NCBI GenBank assembly: GCA_030744755.1
Contig: JASLPY010000001.1
Location: forward strand, 62,001 to 126,000
From: Kiritimatiellia bacterium
Lineage (GTDB): Bacteria > Verrucomicrobiota > Kiritimatiellia > UBA8416 > JADHWI01
DNA length: 64,000 nt
Reading direction: 5' to 3'
A program made the translations under genes and the position numbers. The notes beneath the pieces are model-generated. The model had not been told where the DNA came from. It worked only from the letters and a program-made list of their open reading frames with translations, and ran no database searches. Below, piece after piece: positions 1-9,243 of this stretch; position 1 is the first letter of the stretch, and every line of letters starts with the position of its first letter.

Positions 1-2096
1 CTGCTGAAAACGACCTTGCCGTTCGCTGACGCCACTTCCACTTTCAACGTTCCCTTCATCATATCCAGTTCGTTCACACCGGTGAGGTCAATCGTCGTCC
101 CTTGTTCAGCATAAACATTCCGCGGTCGAACGCGGACGGCGATAATGCGCGGTTGGTTCGCGGCTTTCGTTCCTTCATAGGCGTATGTCTTTGGATTACG
201 GAACAAATCAAGCAGGCCGGCACCGATGATCCAGTCCCCGGCAGTCAGGGCGTGAATACAGTAGCCCGAAACCAGTGGATTGCAACGTACCGCTTCGATC
301 ATCCGCTTGTTCGCCGTGCCCTGTATCTTCTGCTGATCCAGGCAGAACTGTGTGAGATCAGGATAGACACTGTCGAAGCCGCTCTCCTTAAGCACGGCTG
401 CGTGCTCATCGGCCAGGCGCTGGTGATAGATGTAAGGAGGCGCTATCGGATTGCCGGTCTTCCTGAATTGCCTGTTGTTGCCCGGCAGATCGGGCAGGCT
501 GCCGTAACCCAGCTCTGAGAAGAAAGTCATAATCCCCGGCACCACGTTCCTGCCGGGCAGCCGCCCATGCAGGCCCATGGCCCGCATTTGTTTGTGCGTC
601 TTCGCGCCGGTAAGGATGAGCTTGTTGTAGACGTTCTCATTGATCTGTGGACCCGGGTAATCATGAATGTCATTGAACTTGGTTGGTTCTGACTCGTATG
701 GCAGGTACAGGTTCGCGCCCTGGGCCCAGCCGCCCGACTCGTCCAGGATCATCCTGGTTGGGTCCAGCTTTCGTGCGAGAACCGACATTGGCTCAAGCAT
801 CTCTTTCAGGATCGGCCTTTTGAGCTCGTTAAACAGTTCCCACTGCACAATGCATGCGCGATTGCGGTCGCGCATAATGCTTTCGCGCACCTCGTTCTCG
901 ACCCAACCCTGAAGGCGATCGGAGTCCCGCGGCAAGTCCATGCATTCAATCACCATGGAACCCACTACAAGCACACCTATCTCATCCGCGAGATCGAGCC
1001 ACATCGGTGGCGCAGGCTTGCGCCAGGGGCGGATCATGTTGAAGCCGGCTTCTTTTGCCAACTTGATTTCACGAATAGCCATCTCGCGGCTGTCAGGGTA
1101 TGAAAGTCGTGTCGGATACAGGCCCTCAAAGAAGGTAGCCTTCAGGTAGAGTGGCTCATTGTTGAGGTAGAACTTGTTGCCACGAACCGTGAATTCCCGC
1201 ATTCCGAAACGGTGACGCCAGGTGTCGGACGGCTTTCCGTCAACGAGCACTTTCACCTCCGCCTCGTAAAGGTGCGGATCATCGGGCGACCAGTACGTTG
1301 CTTCAGGTATCTTGACCGTCCAGCTCTGCCGTGTTGTATCTTGATCCAGGTCCAGCGTCTCGCCGGTCTTGGCAACGATTCTGCCCGGCGGGCCCGGTGA
1401 ACGTACTGATACCTCTGCTACCGCAGGTCCACTCTCTTTCCCTACCCGTTCCAACTCCACGTGAAAGGTCACCGTGTTGCCGGAAATCTCAGGCTCAATA
1501 AATACGTCTTTTACAAGTACGTTCCCGGTCGCAATCATTCTGACGGGCTGCCAGATGCCGCCGGATATGGCACCCCGCCACTGCGGGGTCTGCATCTTGC
1601 CGATGCCGTCGATCGTCTTGTGCGTCAAAAGGATAGGACCCACGACGCGCATGGTCAGGGTATTCTCCTCTCCGGCCCGCATCACCTCATCAATACGAAA
1701 CTTGAAAGGGGTGAATCCCCCCTCGTGAGTCCCGAGCGGCTTATCGTTCAGGAATACCTCACTGATGAAGTTAACGGCATCGAAATGGAGACGTACGGTC
1801 TTGTCTTTCCAGCTGGCCGGAATACTGAATGTACGACTGTAGAACGCTACACCTTCGTAATCTTTCTCAGTAAGCTCCCAGCAGCTGGGAACGTCTATCG
1901 TTTTCCTGCCGGACAACTTCTCGAAGTTGCGCTGAAGATGCCACTGCTCTTTCTTCCCCACGTTGTGATGGTCAAAAGCAATCTGCCATTTGCCATCCAG
2001 CGACTGAACTTCCCTGGCGTCTGCGGTGAAAGGGTTCATCAGCGATACGGTTACGAGAAGAGCTAATGACACCAGTCGATAATGCCCGTTCACCAT
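1..2096 (-). CDS. Exported glycoside hydrolase family 2 enzyme (beta-galactosidase/beta-glucuronidase-like), 3' end cut by window edge
   Basis: About 698 residues are visible and the C-terminus lies outside the window. The start at 2096 (ATG, with an in-frame GTG at 2093) follows a GGAGG site by a few bases. Residues 1-27 form a signal peptide, so the enzyme is exported. The layout is that of GH2: a jelly-roll sugar-binding domain (about 30-190, with SCWEL and GGIWQPV), an immunoglobulin-like domain, then a TIM barrel. The barrel carries the acid/base Glu424 in WELFNEL and the probable nucleophile Glu528 in FFSELGYG, so both catalytic glutamates are present. GH2 enzymes remove terminal beta-galactose, glucuronate or mannose; the sugar cannot be told from sequence alone. 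It is the last gene of the minus-strand glycan-degrading run and overlaps the broken sulfatase upstream by seven bases. Confidence 0.88.
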   Translation of the reverse strand, partial: MVNGHYRLVSLALLVTVSLMNPFTADAREVQSLDGKWQIAFDHHNVGKKEQWHLQRNFEKLSGRKTIDVPSCWELTEKDYEGVAFYSRTFSIPASWKDKTVRLHFDAVNFISEVFLNDKPLGTHEGGFTPFKFRIDEVMRAGEENTLTMRVVGPILLTHKTIDGIGKMQTPQWRGAISGGIWQPVRMIATGNVLVKDVFIEPEISGNTVTFHVELERVGKESGPAVAEVSVRSPGPPGRIVAKTGETLDLDQDTTRQSWTVKIPEATYWSPDDPHLYEAEVKVLVDGKPSDTWRHRFGMREFTVRGNKFYLNNEPLYLKATFFEGLYPTRLSYPDSREMAIREIKLAKEAGFNMIRPWRKPAPPMWLDLADEIGVLVVGSMVIECMDLPRDSDRLQGWVENEVRESIMRDRNRACIVQWELFNELKRPILKEMLEPMSVLARKLDPTRMILDESGGWAQGANLYLPYESEPTKFNDIHDYPGPQINENVYNKLILTGAKTHKQMRAMGLHGRLPGRNVVPGIMTFFSELGYGSLPDLPGNNRQFRKTGNPIAPPYIYHQRLADEHAAVLKESGFDSVYPDLTQFCLDQQKIQGTANKRMIEAVRCNPLVSGYCIHALTAGDWIIGAGLLDLFRNPKTYAYEGTKAANQPRIIAVRVRPRNVYAEQGTTIDLTGVNELDMMKGTLKVEVASANGKVVFS

Positions 2097-2311
2097 TCAC
2101 CTCCAAGTTTCTGTATGTTCGGGGTTCGAGCCTGTGGATGCCCGCCCATGCCGGTGATGAAATCATTGAGATCATCGCAGATAATCATGACAACGTTAGG
2201 TCTCTTCCCGGACCCGGCAGCACCGGCGCGCGCGGGGAACAGGCCAGTGAAAGCAATGGCAAGTATCAGCACCGTCAATACAACACAACTGCCAACACGC
2301 ACGTCTTTCAT
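2090..2311 (-). pseudogene. Sulfatase 5' remnant, truncated
   Basis: A 73-residue reading frame starts with a good signal peptide (MKDVRVGSCVVLTVLILAIA, cleavage near ARAGA) and continues into the first metal-binding segment of the sulfatase family (RPNVVMIICDDLND, then ARTPNI). A complete sulfatase has 450-550 residues and a C-x-P-x-R formylglycine site about 40 residues further on; that site is missing. After TPNI the frame reads QKLGGEW and stops inside the ribosome-binding region of the downstream GH2 gene. The join looks like a deletion that removed about 85 percent of a sulfatase and placed its first codons next to the GH2 leader. It starts 13 bases after the heparinase-like gene ends, so it is probably still transcribed. 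An assembly error is the alternative. Confidence 0.8.
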
Positions 2312-2324
2312 GCAATTCCGTTCG

Positions 2325-5300
2325 CTATTTCTCCACGATTCTCTTCCCCTTGCGCAACCGGCCGGGTGCTCCCAGCGTAAGAGCAGGCTTCTTCCCGAGT
2401 TGCGCAGCACCGGAGGAACCGGAGAATTCCAGCTCCCCATAGCCCCATTCAAAACGGTCCGGCGCGAGAAAAACATAATCCTCCCCGGTGGGTGATGTGA
2501 TCTTGACACCTCGCCCCTGTGCCAACCAGTCCACCTCGGGACTGGGTGCCGTCCGCAGTCGAGGATAGACGACAATAACGACGGCACCACGCTCCTTGAG
2601 GTCAGCCTTGAGCGCAGTCTGTTCGGTTGTCTGTCGCCCGGTCTTGCCATCACGATAGCCACTGGGAGAGGTCAGCTTCGCATTCTCAGTTGTCAATGAG
2701 AGACCTTTCGGCTGAAAAACGAAGATGTCGCAGTCCACGTCCTCCACGCCCGTCACCCTGGCACCCCACGGCGTAATGGACAATTCCTTTGCCATCAGCC
2801 AGAGCCGCCATTCCGCCGGCGTATCTGCGCTGTGGGTGTCTCGAATCATAAAGAAACTGGAACCCGCCGCCCCATGGTTCTTTGAGAATCCAATTTGCCT
2901 GGTCCAGGCGCCCTTCTTCCCCGACACATAATCGAACGTCGGCGCCGGGGCAAAGGCATTGACGTTCATGATGGAACCTTGCCCCGCTGCGCTGGAAGAA
3001 AGCATGCTGTGCCATTTGGCGGGATGCCGGCCGATGTAACCCCAATCGTCCGCGATCACCCTCCCCTTTCCCCAGATCACGATGCTGCCGGAATCATAAT
3101 CGTAATGCTCATGGTTGGTGCCGGCGATCAGGTGCAGATACGTTTCCCGATCGGCTCCCAACTCGTTGCGTAATACGACCCCGGTCTTTTCGAAACGGCG
3201 GCTCCCCCAGTCAGGTTTACGCGGCTGCAGGTCCGGACGGCGCAGTAGATGCCGGTATCCCGCCAACGTGGGAGAGAATCCACCGACGCCGATATCCTTG
3301 AACTTTCCGTATTCGTGATGAAACCACTGCATGTGGGCCGCAAAGTCCGGGTCTTTTTCCGCGTACAGCCCAGCCATCATCCCAAAAACACCGGTCGGCT
3401 CGCCGGGGTACGTATTGCCAATCGCCGGGTAGTGGCGAAACCCACCCGTCATCGCGTTGCGGGGCGTTGATATACAGGCCAGCCATTCCATGACTCGACG
3501 CATGGCCGGGTCGAATACATAGTCCTCGAAACCCGCGTTCTTTGCAGCGATAAAGCCACCTAGGATGTGGTCATAGGCGACCATTGCGTAGTGCGGAGCT
3601 TCCAGCCAGCCGCCGTCCGCATCGGACCACGTGTCCAATTCATGTTTCAACTCCTTCAATCCCATTTGCGCCCACTGGCGGCCCAGGGGATGGTCAGGCA
3701 GCATGCAACCGATGATGGCCTGGTACGTGGCCACGGTTGTGGTCATGTTCGGATTGGCGCGGAAACCCCGTTCGGGCGACCAGTAGTCCGAGCGCTCCAC
3801 GACATAACCCAGGAAAGCGATTTTTGCCAGGGCCCGGGTCCGGTCCAGTTCCGATATCAACTCTGTACCCAGAAGTACGTCGAGCAGATTCAACGTGGTG
3901 TTGATCTGCGTCTGCATGTGCGGCGCCATCCCCAACGTAGCCTGCACATCCTGGTCGAGAAACCGTTCAACACATTCCTGCAGCCACTGCAACCCCGTCT
4001 CAAGCATCTTGCCGCCCAGTTCGGCATCGCCGGTACAGAGGTACTCACCGATCCACCCCCCCAAGTTGTACCGGCTCATCCTTAGCTGTGGTTTCCTCGG
4101 AACCGGATTCTTCCGCAAACGTTCTTTCAAGGCCGGCAGCTCGGCCTTGCGCACGAAGAGGCGGGGGAACTCTTTGTGTTTCCCCGGCCACGCAAGCACG
4201 TAGTCTTTGACCCGTTCCAGGGGAAACTCGCCGTGTTTGATCAAGTAGTCATGTGGCAACGGTGAGACGTTACGGTTCTTCCGGGCCAGGGGCTCCAGGC
4301 TGGCACGTTTGTCAGGTGTACCCAAGAGCCAATGCCGCTGCCCGCCGGCCAGCGGCAAGTCGAGAAAAACGTGCCCGTCCCGGCGTACTGCCTGAAGTTC
4401 CGGATTCAGTTGCGATGCTTTACCCTTCCAGTCCGGGTTTTTCCAAGCGTCTGCCCGGAAAGCACCGACCATCAGCATGTCGGGTTTCCGGTCATCCTGG
4501 CTCTCCTGCGGCCCGGGGGTATAGAGAGAAAACCAGTTCCCCTGCCGCTCCGCCATCCACCACCGAAGCCAAGGCTCCAGAAGGTGGACTCTCCCGGTTT
4601 CCGGCAGCTCAGCCGTGGCGACCTTGCCCAGGCTTCCACCCATGCCGCCACGATATAATACGTGGGACGGCTGAAAACTCTTTCCCGTGAGTCTCAACCG
4701 GATCATGCCGCCCCCGGGTGCGTCGAAACGCTCCTCGATCCGAATAATCGGCTCACCGTGGGCCAGCCAAAGCCTCATTGACCACGAGCCACCATCGGCA
4801 AAGCCAGCATTCACTTCCACCGACACAAAAACCGGGCCTTCCTGAAGAACAGTGGCAGAATAGTTCTCGACCATCTGCCCTCCATCCATCCGGGAATCAC
4901 CTGTCCAATTGCCTGAACCCAGTCGAAGCCCGGCGATTGGTCCCTCCCCGGCCTGGAGCCTGGTACGCACGGCAATCCCTATCCCGGAATTGCCAAGACG
5001 AATCATGCCGTCATCAGATTCCAGTACGAGGTCCGTCTTCGTCGCGGCCTGTCCCGGGCCGAATCGATAGACTACAGTGCCATATGCAGGCAGGTCAGTT
5101 TGAACCGCCAGGCGGGCAGGTTCCCCTGCGACGAGTTGATAGGCGACGGAGGTGCCTTCTGCGTTCCGCAGTGCCGACCCTTTCTGAGCCATTCTTGTTT
5201 GATCGGCCGTAAGCGAGAAGGTCACTACCTCGTACTTCCACTCCCGGCCCAGGTGCTCCCGTAACTCGAACGCCTTCTCTGCCATCGCCCCCACGGTCAA

Positions 5301-5369
5301 GCTCAACATCACCAGCACGCCGACTCCCAGGGCAGCATGACGTTGCAATATGAGATTAGTTGAATACAT
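2325..5369 (-). CDS. Exported heparinase II/III-like polysaccharide lyase family protein
   Basis: The 1014-residue protein has an N-terminal signal peptide (about 1-31, ending VGAMAEK). A beta-rich section fills roughly 35-350, a helical middle part about 370-720 (toroid-like, with NLGGWIGEY and EAPHYAMVAYDH), and a C-terminal beta-sheet domain starts near 740. The short stretch NHEHYDYDSG at 752-761, followed by IVIWGKG and IADDWGY, matches the start of the heparinase II/III C-terminal domain, where His and Tyr residues help bind and cleave uronic-acid polysaccharides by beta-elimination. The substrate is unknown. One base separates it from the upstream fucosidase, so the two are cotranscribed. 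The protein is longer than typical heparinases (about 650-770), mainly because of the added N-terminal region. Family assignment rests on these motifs only. Confidence 0.7.
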   Translation of the reverse strand: MYSTNLILQRHAALGVGVLVMLSLTVGAMAEKAFELREHLGREWKYEVVTFSLTADQTRMAQKGSALRNAEGTSVAYQLVAGEPARLAVQTDLPAYGTVVYRFGPGQAATKTDLVLESDDGMIRLGNSGIGIAVRTRLQAGEGPIAGLRLGSGNWTGDSRMDGGQMVENYSATVLQEGPVFVSVEVNAGFADGGSWSMRLWLAHGEPIIRIEERFDAPGGGMIRLRLTGKSFQPSHVLYRGGMGGSLGKVATAELPETGRVHLLEPWLRWWMAERQGNWFSLYTPGPQESQDDRKPDMLMVGAFRADAWKNPDWKGKASQLNPELQAVRRDGHVFLDLPLAGGQRHWLLGTPDKRASLEPLARKNRNVSPLPHDYLIKHGEFPLERVKDYVLAWPGKHKEFPRLFVRKAELPALKERLRKNPVPRKPQLRMSRYNLGGWIGEYLCTGDAELGGKMLETGLQWLQECVERFLDQDVQATLGMAPHMQTQINTTLNLLDVLLGTELISELDRTRALAKIAFLGYVVERSDYWSPERGFRANPNMTTTVATYQAIIGCMLPDHPLGRQWAQMGLKELKHELDTWSDADGGWLEAPHYAMVAYDHILGGFIAAKNAGFEDYVFDPAMRRVMEWLACISTPRNAMTGGFRHYPAIGNTYPGEPTGVFGMMAGLYAEKDPDFAAHMQWFHHEYGKFKDIGVGGFSPTLAGYRHLLRRPDLQPRKPDWGSRRFEKTGVVLRNELGADRETYLHLIAGTNHEHYDYDSGSIVIWGKGRVIADDWGYIGRHPAKWHSMLSSSAAGQGSIMNVNAFAPAPTFDYVSGKKGAWTRQIGFSKNHGAAGSSFFMIRDTHSADTPAEWRLWLMAKELSITPWGARVTGVEDVDCDIFVFQPKGLSLTTENAKLTSPSGYRDGKTGRQTTEQTALKADLKERGAVVIVVYPRLRTAPSPEVDWLAQGRGVKITSPTGEDYVFLAPDRFEWGYGELEFSGSSGAAQLGKKPALTLGAPGRLRKGKRIVEK

Positions 5370-5370
5370 T

Positions 5371-6870
5371 CTACTTCTTGAAGTCGATCTTCAGAGCATA
5401 GGCGTGTTCGCACGGTTTCTCTTTTGGGAAATAGACCTGTAGTCCGTCGCCATGGTTTTCCCATTTCAGGTCGCCCTTGTGGCCGAGCAGCTCAACCGAA
5501 ACTACTTCGGTGACGCGGGTGTTCATGGCAGTCAGGTTAGGCAGTACGACGGGCTTCTTACCCTTCGGCCAGTCCATCACGAAGCCGTAAAGGGTCTCGC
5601 CCCTGGTAGTGTAGCGGAAATCCCTGGAGGTCAGCGATGATTCCAGATCATGCGCACCTATCTCGTTCCTGCCTTCACCGAACATGTACCACGGGCGGGT
5701 GCCGTAGATTGCTTCGCTGTTGACGTCGAACCATTCTCCGATGTTTTCGAGCAGTTCGGTGGCTTCCCTGTCAAGTGTGCCGTCGGCCTTGATCGGGATA
5801 TTGAGCAGCATGTTGCCGTTCTTGGAAACAATGTCGACAATCTTGTCGACCACGAGGCCGGGCTTCATGTAGGGCTTGGCGGGGTTGTAGCCCCAGGAGC
5901 CAATGGAGTCGTCGGTTTGCCAAGGCTTTTCGAGGATGCTGGCCGCCTTTCCGCGTTCGTAGTCGAGCGTGGTTATGCCGTCGGCATAGAGGCCCTGCCA
6001 CGGGCGCTCCTTGATGCACATGACGCCTTCGGGGCGCTGGTTGTAGAAATGGGCAATCACGTCCATTCCGGTCTTGCCTCTGTCCGACCCTCGGAAAGGT
6101 ACGGCGCAGTCGAAATAGAGATGGTCCGGCTGATAGTCGTCGATCAGCTGCTTCACACGCCTGGCCCAGAGATCGCGCCACTCCCTGGGGGCATCGAAGG
6201 GCGCGCGGTGGTGGGTGCTCTGTCCATCGTTCGGCGGGTAGAGCCCCTTGGCCTTGCCTTGCGCACCATCATAGGGAACGCCTTTCTTCGGCCCCTCGGC
6301 ATCGGACTGGTTGGCCGTGTTGAGCCAACTGTAGGAGCGGGAGAGATGGGTCGTCACTCCGAATCGCAGCCCGGCCTTTATGGTGGCATCCTTCCACATG
6401 CGGATCAGGTCTTTCTTTGGCCCCATGTTGACCGCGTTCCACTTGTGGTGTCTGGAATTCCACAGATCGAAGTTGTCGTGGTGCACGGCGCACGGAGTGA
6501 AGTATTTTGCGCCCGAGCGCTTGAAGAGTGCGAGCAAGGCGTCGGGATCGAACTTTTCGGCTTTCCACCGGGGGATAAAATCGGCATAGCCAAATTCAGA
6601 GGGGTGGCCATAGGTCTTCAGGTGGTGTTCGTATTCAGGACCGCCCTCGATGTACAGCTTGCGGGCATACCATTCGCCCTGCTCGGCAACGGAGTAGGCG
6701 CCCCAATGCAGGTAGATCCCGAACTTGGCATCGCGGAACCAATCCGGGCATTCGTGTTGCTGCAGCGATTCGATAGTATTCACAAACTTCGGTCGTTCTG
6801 CGAACAATGTCGCTGTGCAGAGCATCGAACCCAGGCTGGCAACGGCTATTACGTACAGTGCTTTGGTCAT
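5371..6870 (-). CDS. Exported alpha-L-fucosidase, GH29
   Basis: I chose the ATG at 6870 because GGGAGAT lies just upstream; it gives 499 residues with a signal peptide (ending near TLFAE, residue 24). An ATG eight codons earlier is possible. GH29 hallmarks are in order: WFRDAKFGIYLHWG (44-57), the substrate-pocket segment CAVHHDNFDLW (127-137), and LYFDC with Asp254 in the place of the catalytic nucleophile. The last 90 residues form a beta-sandwich. GH29 enzymes release terminal alpha-L-fucose with retention of configuration, probably in the periplasm or at the surface here. The next gene in the same transcript is the heparinase-like protein, and a second, divergent GH29 lies at 32499-33875, which suggests fucose-rich host or algal glycans as food. 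Confidence 0.9.
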   Translation of the reverse strand: MTKALYVIAVASLGSMLCTATLFAERPKFVNTIESLQQHECPDWFRDAKFGIYLHWGAYSVAEQGEWYARKLYIEGGPEYEHHLKTYGHPSEFGYADFIPRWKAEKFDPDALLALFKRSGAKYFTPCAVHHDNFDLWNSRHHKWNAVNMGPKKDLIRMWKDATIKAGLRFGVTTHLSRSYSWLNTANQSDAEGPKKGVPYDGAQGKAKGLYPPNDGQSTHHRAPFDAPREWRDLWARRVKQLIDDYQPDHLYFDCAVPFRGSDRGKTGMDVIAHFYNQRPEGVMCIKERPWQGLYADGITTLDYERGKAASILEKPWQTDDSIGSWGYNPAKPYMKPGLVVDKIVDIVSKNGNMLLNIPIKADGTLDREATELLENIGEWFDVNSEAIYGTRPWYMFGEGRNEIGAHDLESSLTSRDFRYTTRGETLYGFVMDWPKGKKPVVLPNLTAMNTRVTEVVSVELLGHKGDLKWENHGDGLQVYFPKEKPCEHAYALKIDFKK

Positions 6871-6920
6871 GGTTATCTCCCAAAAGCGGATCATGGGACC
6901 TTGATTGGCATGCTACTTCC

Positions 6921-7052
6921 GTAGGCGCCTATCTCCGAGAGGCGCCAGGCGTCACCGAAGAGACAAGCGAGTAAATGATCCGTGCAGCGCTCCTTTCATC
7001 CGCCATTCTGCGGCCACTCTGCGGCGGGCACCGCTCGGAGATCGGTGCCTAC
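6921..7052. repeat. Pair of inverted hairpin repeats (REPIN-like) with covarying stems
   Basis: Two hairpins face each other about 80 bases apart in the spacer between two glycosidase genes. Copy 1 (6921-6946) is GTAG plus a stem GGCGCCT/AGGCGCC around the loop ATCTCCGAG. Copy 2 (7027-7052, opposite strand) has the same GTA leader and the identical nine-base loop, but its stem is GGCACCG/CGGTGCC. Both stem differences are compensated on the other arm, so base pairing is kept while sequence changes. This is the layout of REPIN elements in other bacteria, where such pairs are moved by RAYT-type transposases; no such gene is in this window. Confidence 0.7.
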
Positions 7053-7086
7053 TCTCCTCCGGAGACCGCGTCGCAGCAATTACTGG

Positions 7087-9243
7087 TCAACCACCGACCT
7101 TAACCCGGCGCGACAGCTCCTCGAAGTCCTTCTTCGCAGCTTTCACGACACCCGTGTGATCGCGATTTTGAATGGTCCCGAGGATCGCTTCCAGCTTCTC
7201 GAGGTCCGCCTTCCCTGCGGCGCCCTTCTTCTCGAGCGCCTCGCGGACCAGCCGGATCTTCTCGTAATCCTGGATCCCCTCTCTCAAACGTTCGAAGCGT
7301 ATCGAGGTGCGGGGACCGGGGTAGATGACGTAACAATCGCCTGTGGGCCAGCTCCGGCGCGGATAGTCGGTGGTCTTGAAAGGGTCGAGCGTATAGCTGC
7401 AGAATGCCCAGCGCAGGAAACCTGTATAGCGATAAGCTGCTGCCCGCCAACCCAGCCAAGTACTTTCGGCCGGGGGACTGAAAGGAAACGTGTTGGGCCT
7501 GCGGGGGGCGCAGCAAACGTAGTACGTCGTCGGTCTGCCGGACGCTGCGCGCTCAAGGCTGAGTTCCGGTTTCGGGCGGTATTTGAAGGCAAAACAGTAG
7601 TCGTGTATCCGGTCGGATATCTCCTCCAGGTTCTTGTTGGCCGCCAGTGTGATCTTGAATCCCGGTGAAACCCTGTCCACCAGCGCTATCATGTTCTTCA
7701 TGTCGTCGAGGTGCCGCTCGTCCATGGCGATCGTGGTCTTCTCGAACCAGCCCTTCTTTTTGAGATGCGCGGAGAAATCCTTCAGCAGAGGCGCCCAGTA
7801 ATCATCGTAATCCTTTGATCCGGGCTTTGCGGTGATCTTCTTGTACTCGCCGCTTGCCTCGTCTTGGTAGTAAAGATTGTTACCCCACGGCACCATCGAA
7901 TAACAGTTGATCTGCCGGTTGATTCCGCACTTCAAACCGAACTCCACGTACTTATCGAACAGGGAGTAGTCGTATGTCCATGTGCCGTCGGCCTTGCGGG
8001 TAGGCTTTATCATCGAGCCAAACGGGTCGTGTGTCTGATGGCCCCAGGGACGGTCGACGATCGTCGTCGTCAAACACTTCTGCCCGGCATTTGCGGCAAG
8101 TTCCAACACCTCGCGAAGCTTGTTCCAATGGGCCTCGGAGAATGGCTCCAGCTTGTGGACACGGGCAACGGCCCACGGGTGTTGCCACAGATCCAGGTGG
8201 AATGACCATTTGTCGGGCGACGGCAGAACATTATCCATGACTTCGATCCCGACATTGAAGACAACCGACTTGCCCGATCCTTCAGCCACTTTCAGTGTAC
8301 CCCTGTACTTCCCACTCTTCGCAGCAGCCGGAACGTTCACGCTTAACCATATGGGACGCGTGGAACAGGTCTCGATGTCTATCGGCTTCGCGGGTTCGAG
8401 GATGTCCCCGATGAGTTGGCCTTCTCCCATCGTGTAGCGAACAAAGAAAGGCACCACATTGGCGGCGGGGATAGTTGCTCCAGAAGGGCCCTTGAGGTCG
8501 GTAGTGCTCAGCGTAAGATCCTTGAGCCCCGTGCCCGTCCATATGGCAAACTGGCCGTGAACACGCTCACCGCGCCACGCGACGGCAGACCAGTCTTTGT
8601 CTTCCTTGATCCCCGGGGGGGCAGACCGCGCGTAGCGAACGTCGACTGAACCTACGCCTCCCGCCAGCGGCTTTGGAAAGGCTGTTGACGGCTCGCCTGC
8701 TCCTTTTTCTCCGAGCATGTAGCCTTCGATTTCAACGATGTGACCGCCCGCCTCATCCTTTTCCGAGTTTTTCGTGAACTTCGTACGAACATAGCGCGCG
8801 TTGACCGGATCAAAAAGGTACTCCCGCCCGTCCTTCGTTGCAGGCGTAGTGTTGGCGCTCTCGTCGACAATCCGTTTCCACTCTTTTCCGTCCTCTGAGA
8901 CCTCGACGTGGTACTGGTAGTAACGTTTTCCATTCCACCACGTCACAACCCGTAGAGCGTTGAGTTTTGTTGACTTCTTCAGGTCAATCGTGTGTGTAGC
9001 CGGTATCGGGGGGCCGGCCCAATGGTCGCCGCTGTTCCTCTTGCCGTTGACCGCGAGCTCGGGCTTCTGCCGGCTCCAGACCTTGTCGGCCGAGGACTCT
9101 GCCCCGAGAAAGAGATTCTTGCTGCCGCGGGGGATCTCCCCCGCCGACTCGGACGGTTCATCCAGCAAGGCCGCAAGTCCCGTGGCCTGCAACATACAAA
9201 TAGACAGAAGTATTGTGCAGCTTCTCAAGGTCTCACTCTTCAT
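7087..9243 (-). CDS. Exported GH123-like protein: F5/8-type C domain plus DUF4091
   Basis: The ATG at 9243 follows AGGAG by seven to eight bases and gives 718 residues; an upstream ATG at 9270 has no such site. After a signal peptide (about 1-25) comes a discoidin-like F5/8-type C carbohydrate-binding domain (about 50-180, with HTIDLKKSTKL, YQYHVEVSEDGKEW and ARYVRTKF). A beta-sandwich linker and a TIM barrel follow, ending in a DUF4091-type region (FLRWAFCSY, YPGP, SIRFERLREGIQDYE). The pair Asp508-Glu509 in IAMDERH matches the Asp-Glu catalytic pair of GH123 beta-N-acetylgalactosaminidases, which use substrate-assisted catalysis. I infer hydrolysis of a hexosaminide; the exact sugar is uncertain. 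It is the first gene of the catabolic run ending at the left edge. Confidence 0.78.
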   Translation of the reverse strand: MKSETLRSCTILLSICMLQATGLAALLDEPSESAGEIPRGSKNLFLGAESSADKVWSRQKPELAVNGKRNSGDHWAGPPIPATHTIDLKKSTKLNALRVVTWWNGKRYYQYHVEVSEDGKEWKRIVDESANTTPATKDGREYLFDPVNARYVRTKFTKNSEKDEAGGHIVEIEGYMLGEKGAGEPSTAFPKPLAGGVGSVDVRYARSAPPGIKEDKDWSAVAWRGERVHGQFAIWTGTGLKDLTLSTTDLKGPSGATIPAANVVPFFVRYTMGEGQLIGDILEPAKPIDIETCSTRPIWLSVNVPAAAKSGKYRGTLKVAEGSGKSVVFNVGIEVMDNVLPSPDKWSFHLDLWQHPWAVARVHKLEPFSEAHWNKLREVLELAANAGQKCLTTTIVDRPWGHQTHDPFGSMIKPTRKADGTWTYDYSLFDKYVEFGLKCGINRQINCYSMVPWGNNLYYQDEASGEYKKITAKPGSKDYDDYWAPLLKDFSAHLKKKGWFEKTTIAMDERHLDDMKNMIALVDRVSPGFKITLAANKNLEEISDRIHDYCFAFKYRPKPELSLERAASGRPTTYYVCCAPRRPNTFPFSPPAESTWLGWRAAAYRYTGFLRWAFCSYTLDPFKTTDYPRRSWPTGDCYVIYPGPRTSIRFERLREGIQDYEKIRLVREALEKKGAAGKADLEKLEAILGTIQNRDHTGVVKAAKKDFEELSRRVKVGG

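Noticed and set aside
5650-6924. Plus-strand open frame (424 codons) opposite the GH29 fucosidase
   Set aside because: It mirrors the fucosidase gene and its composition is that of a reverse-frame shadow.
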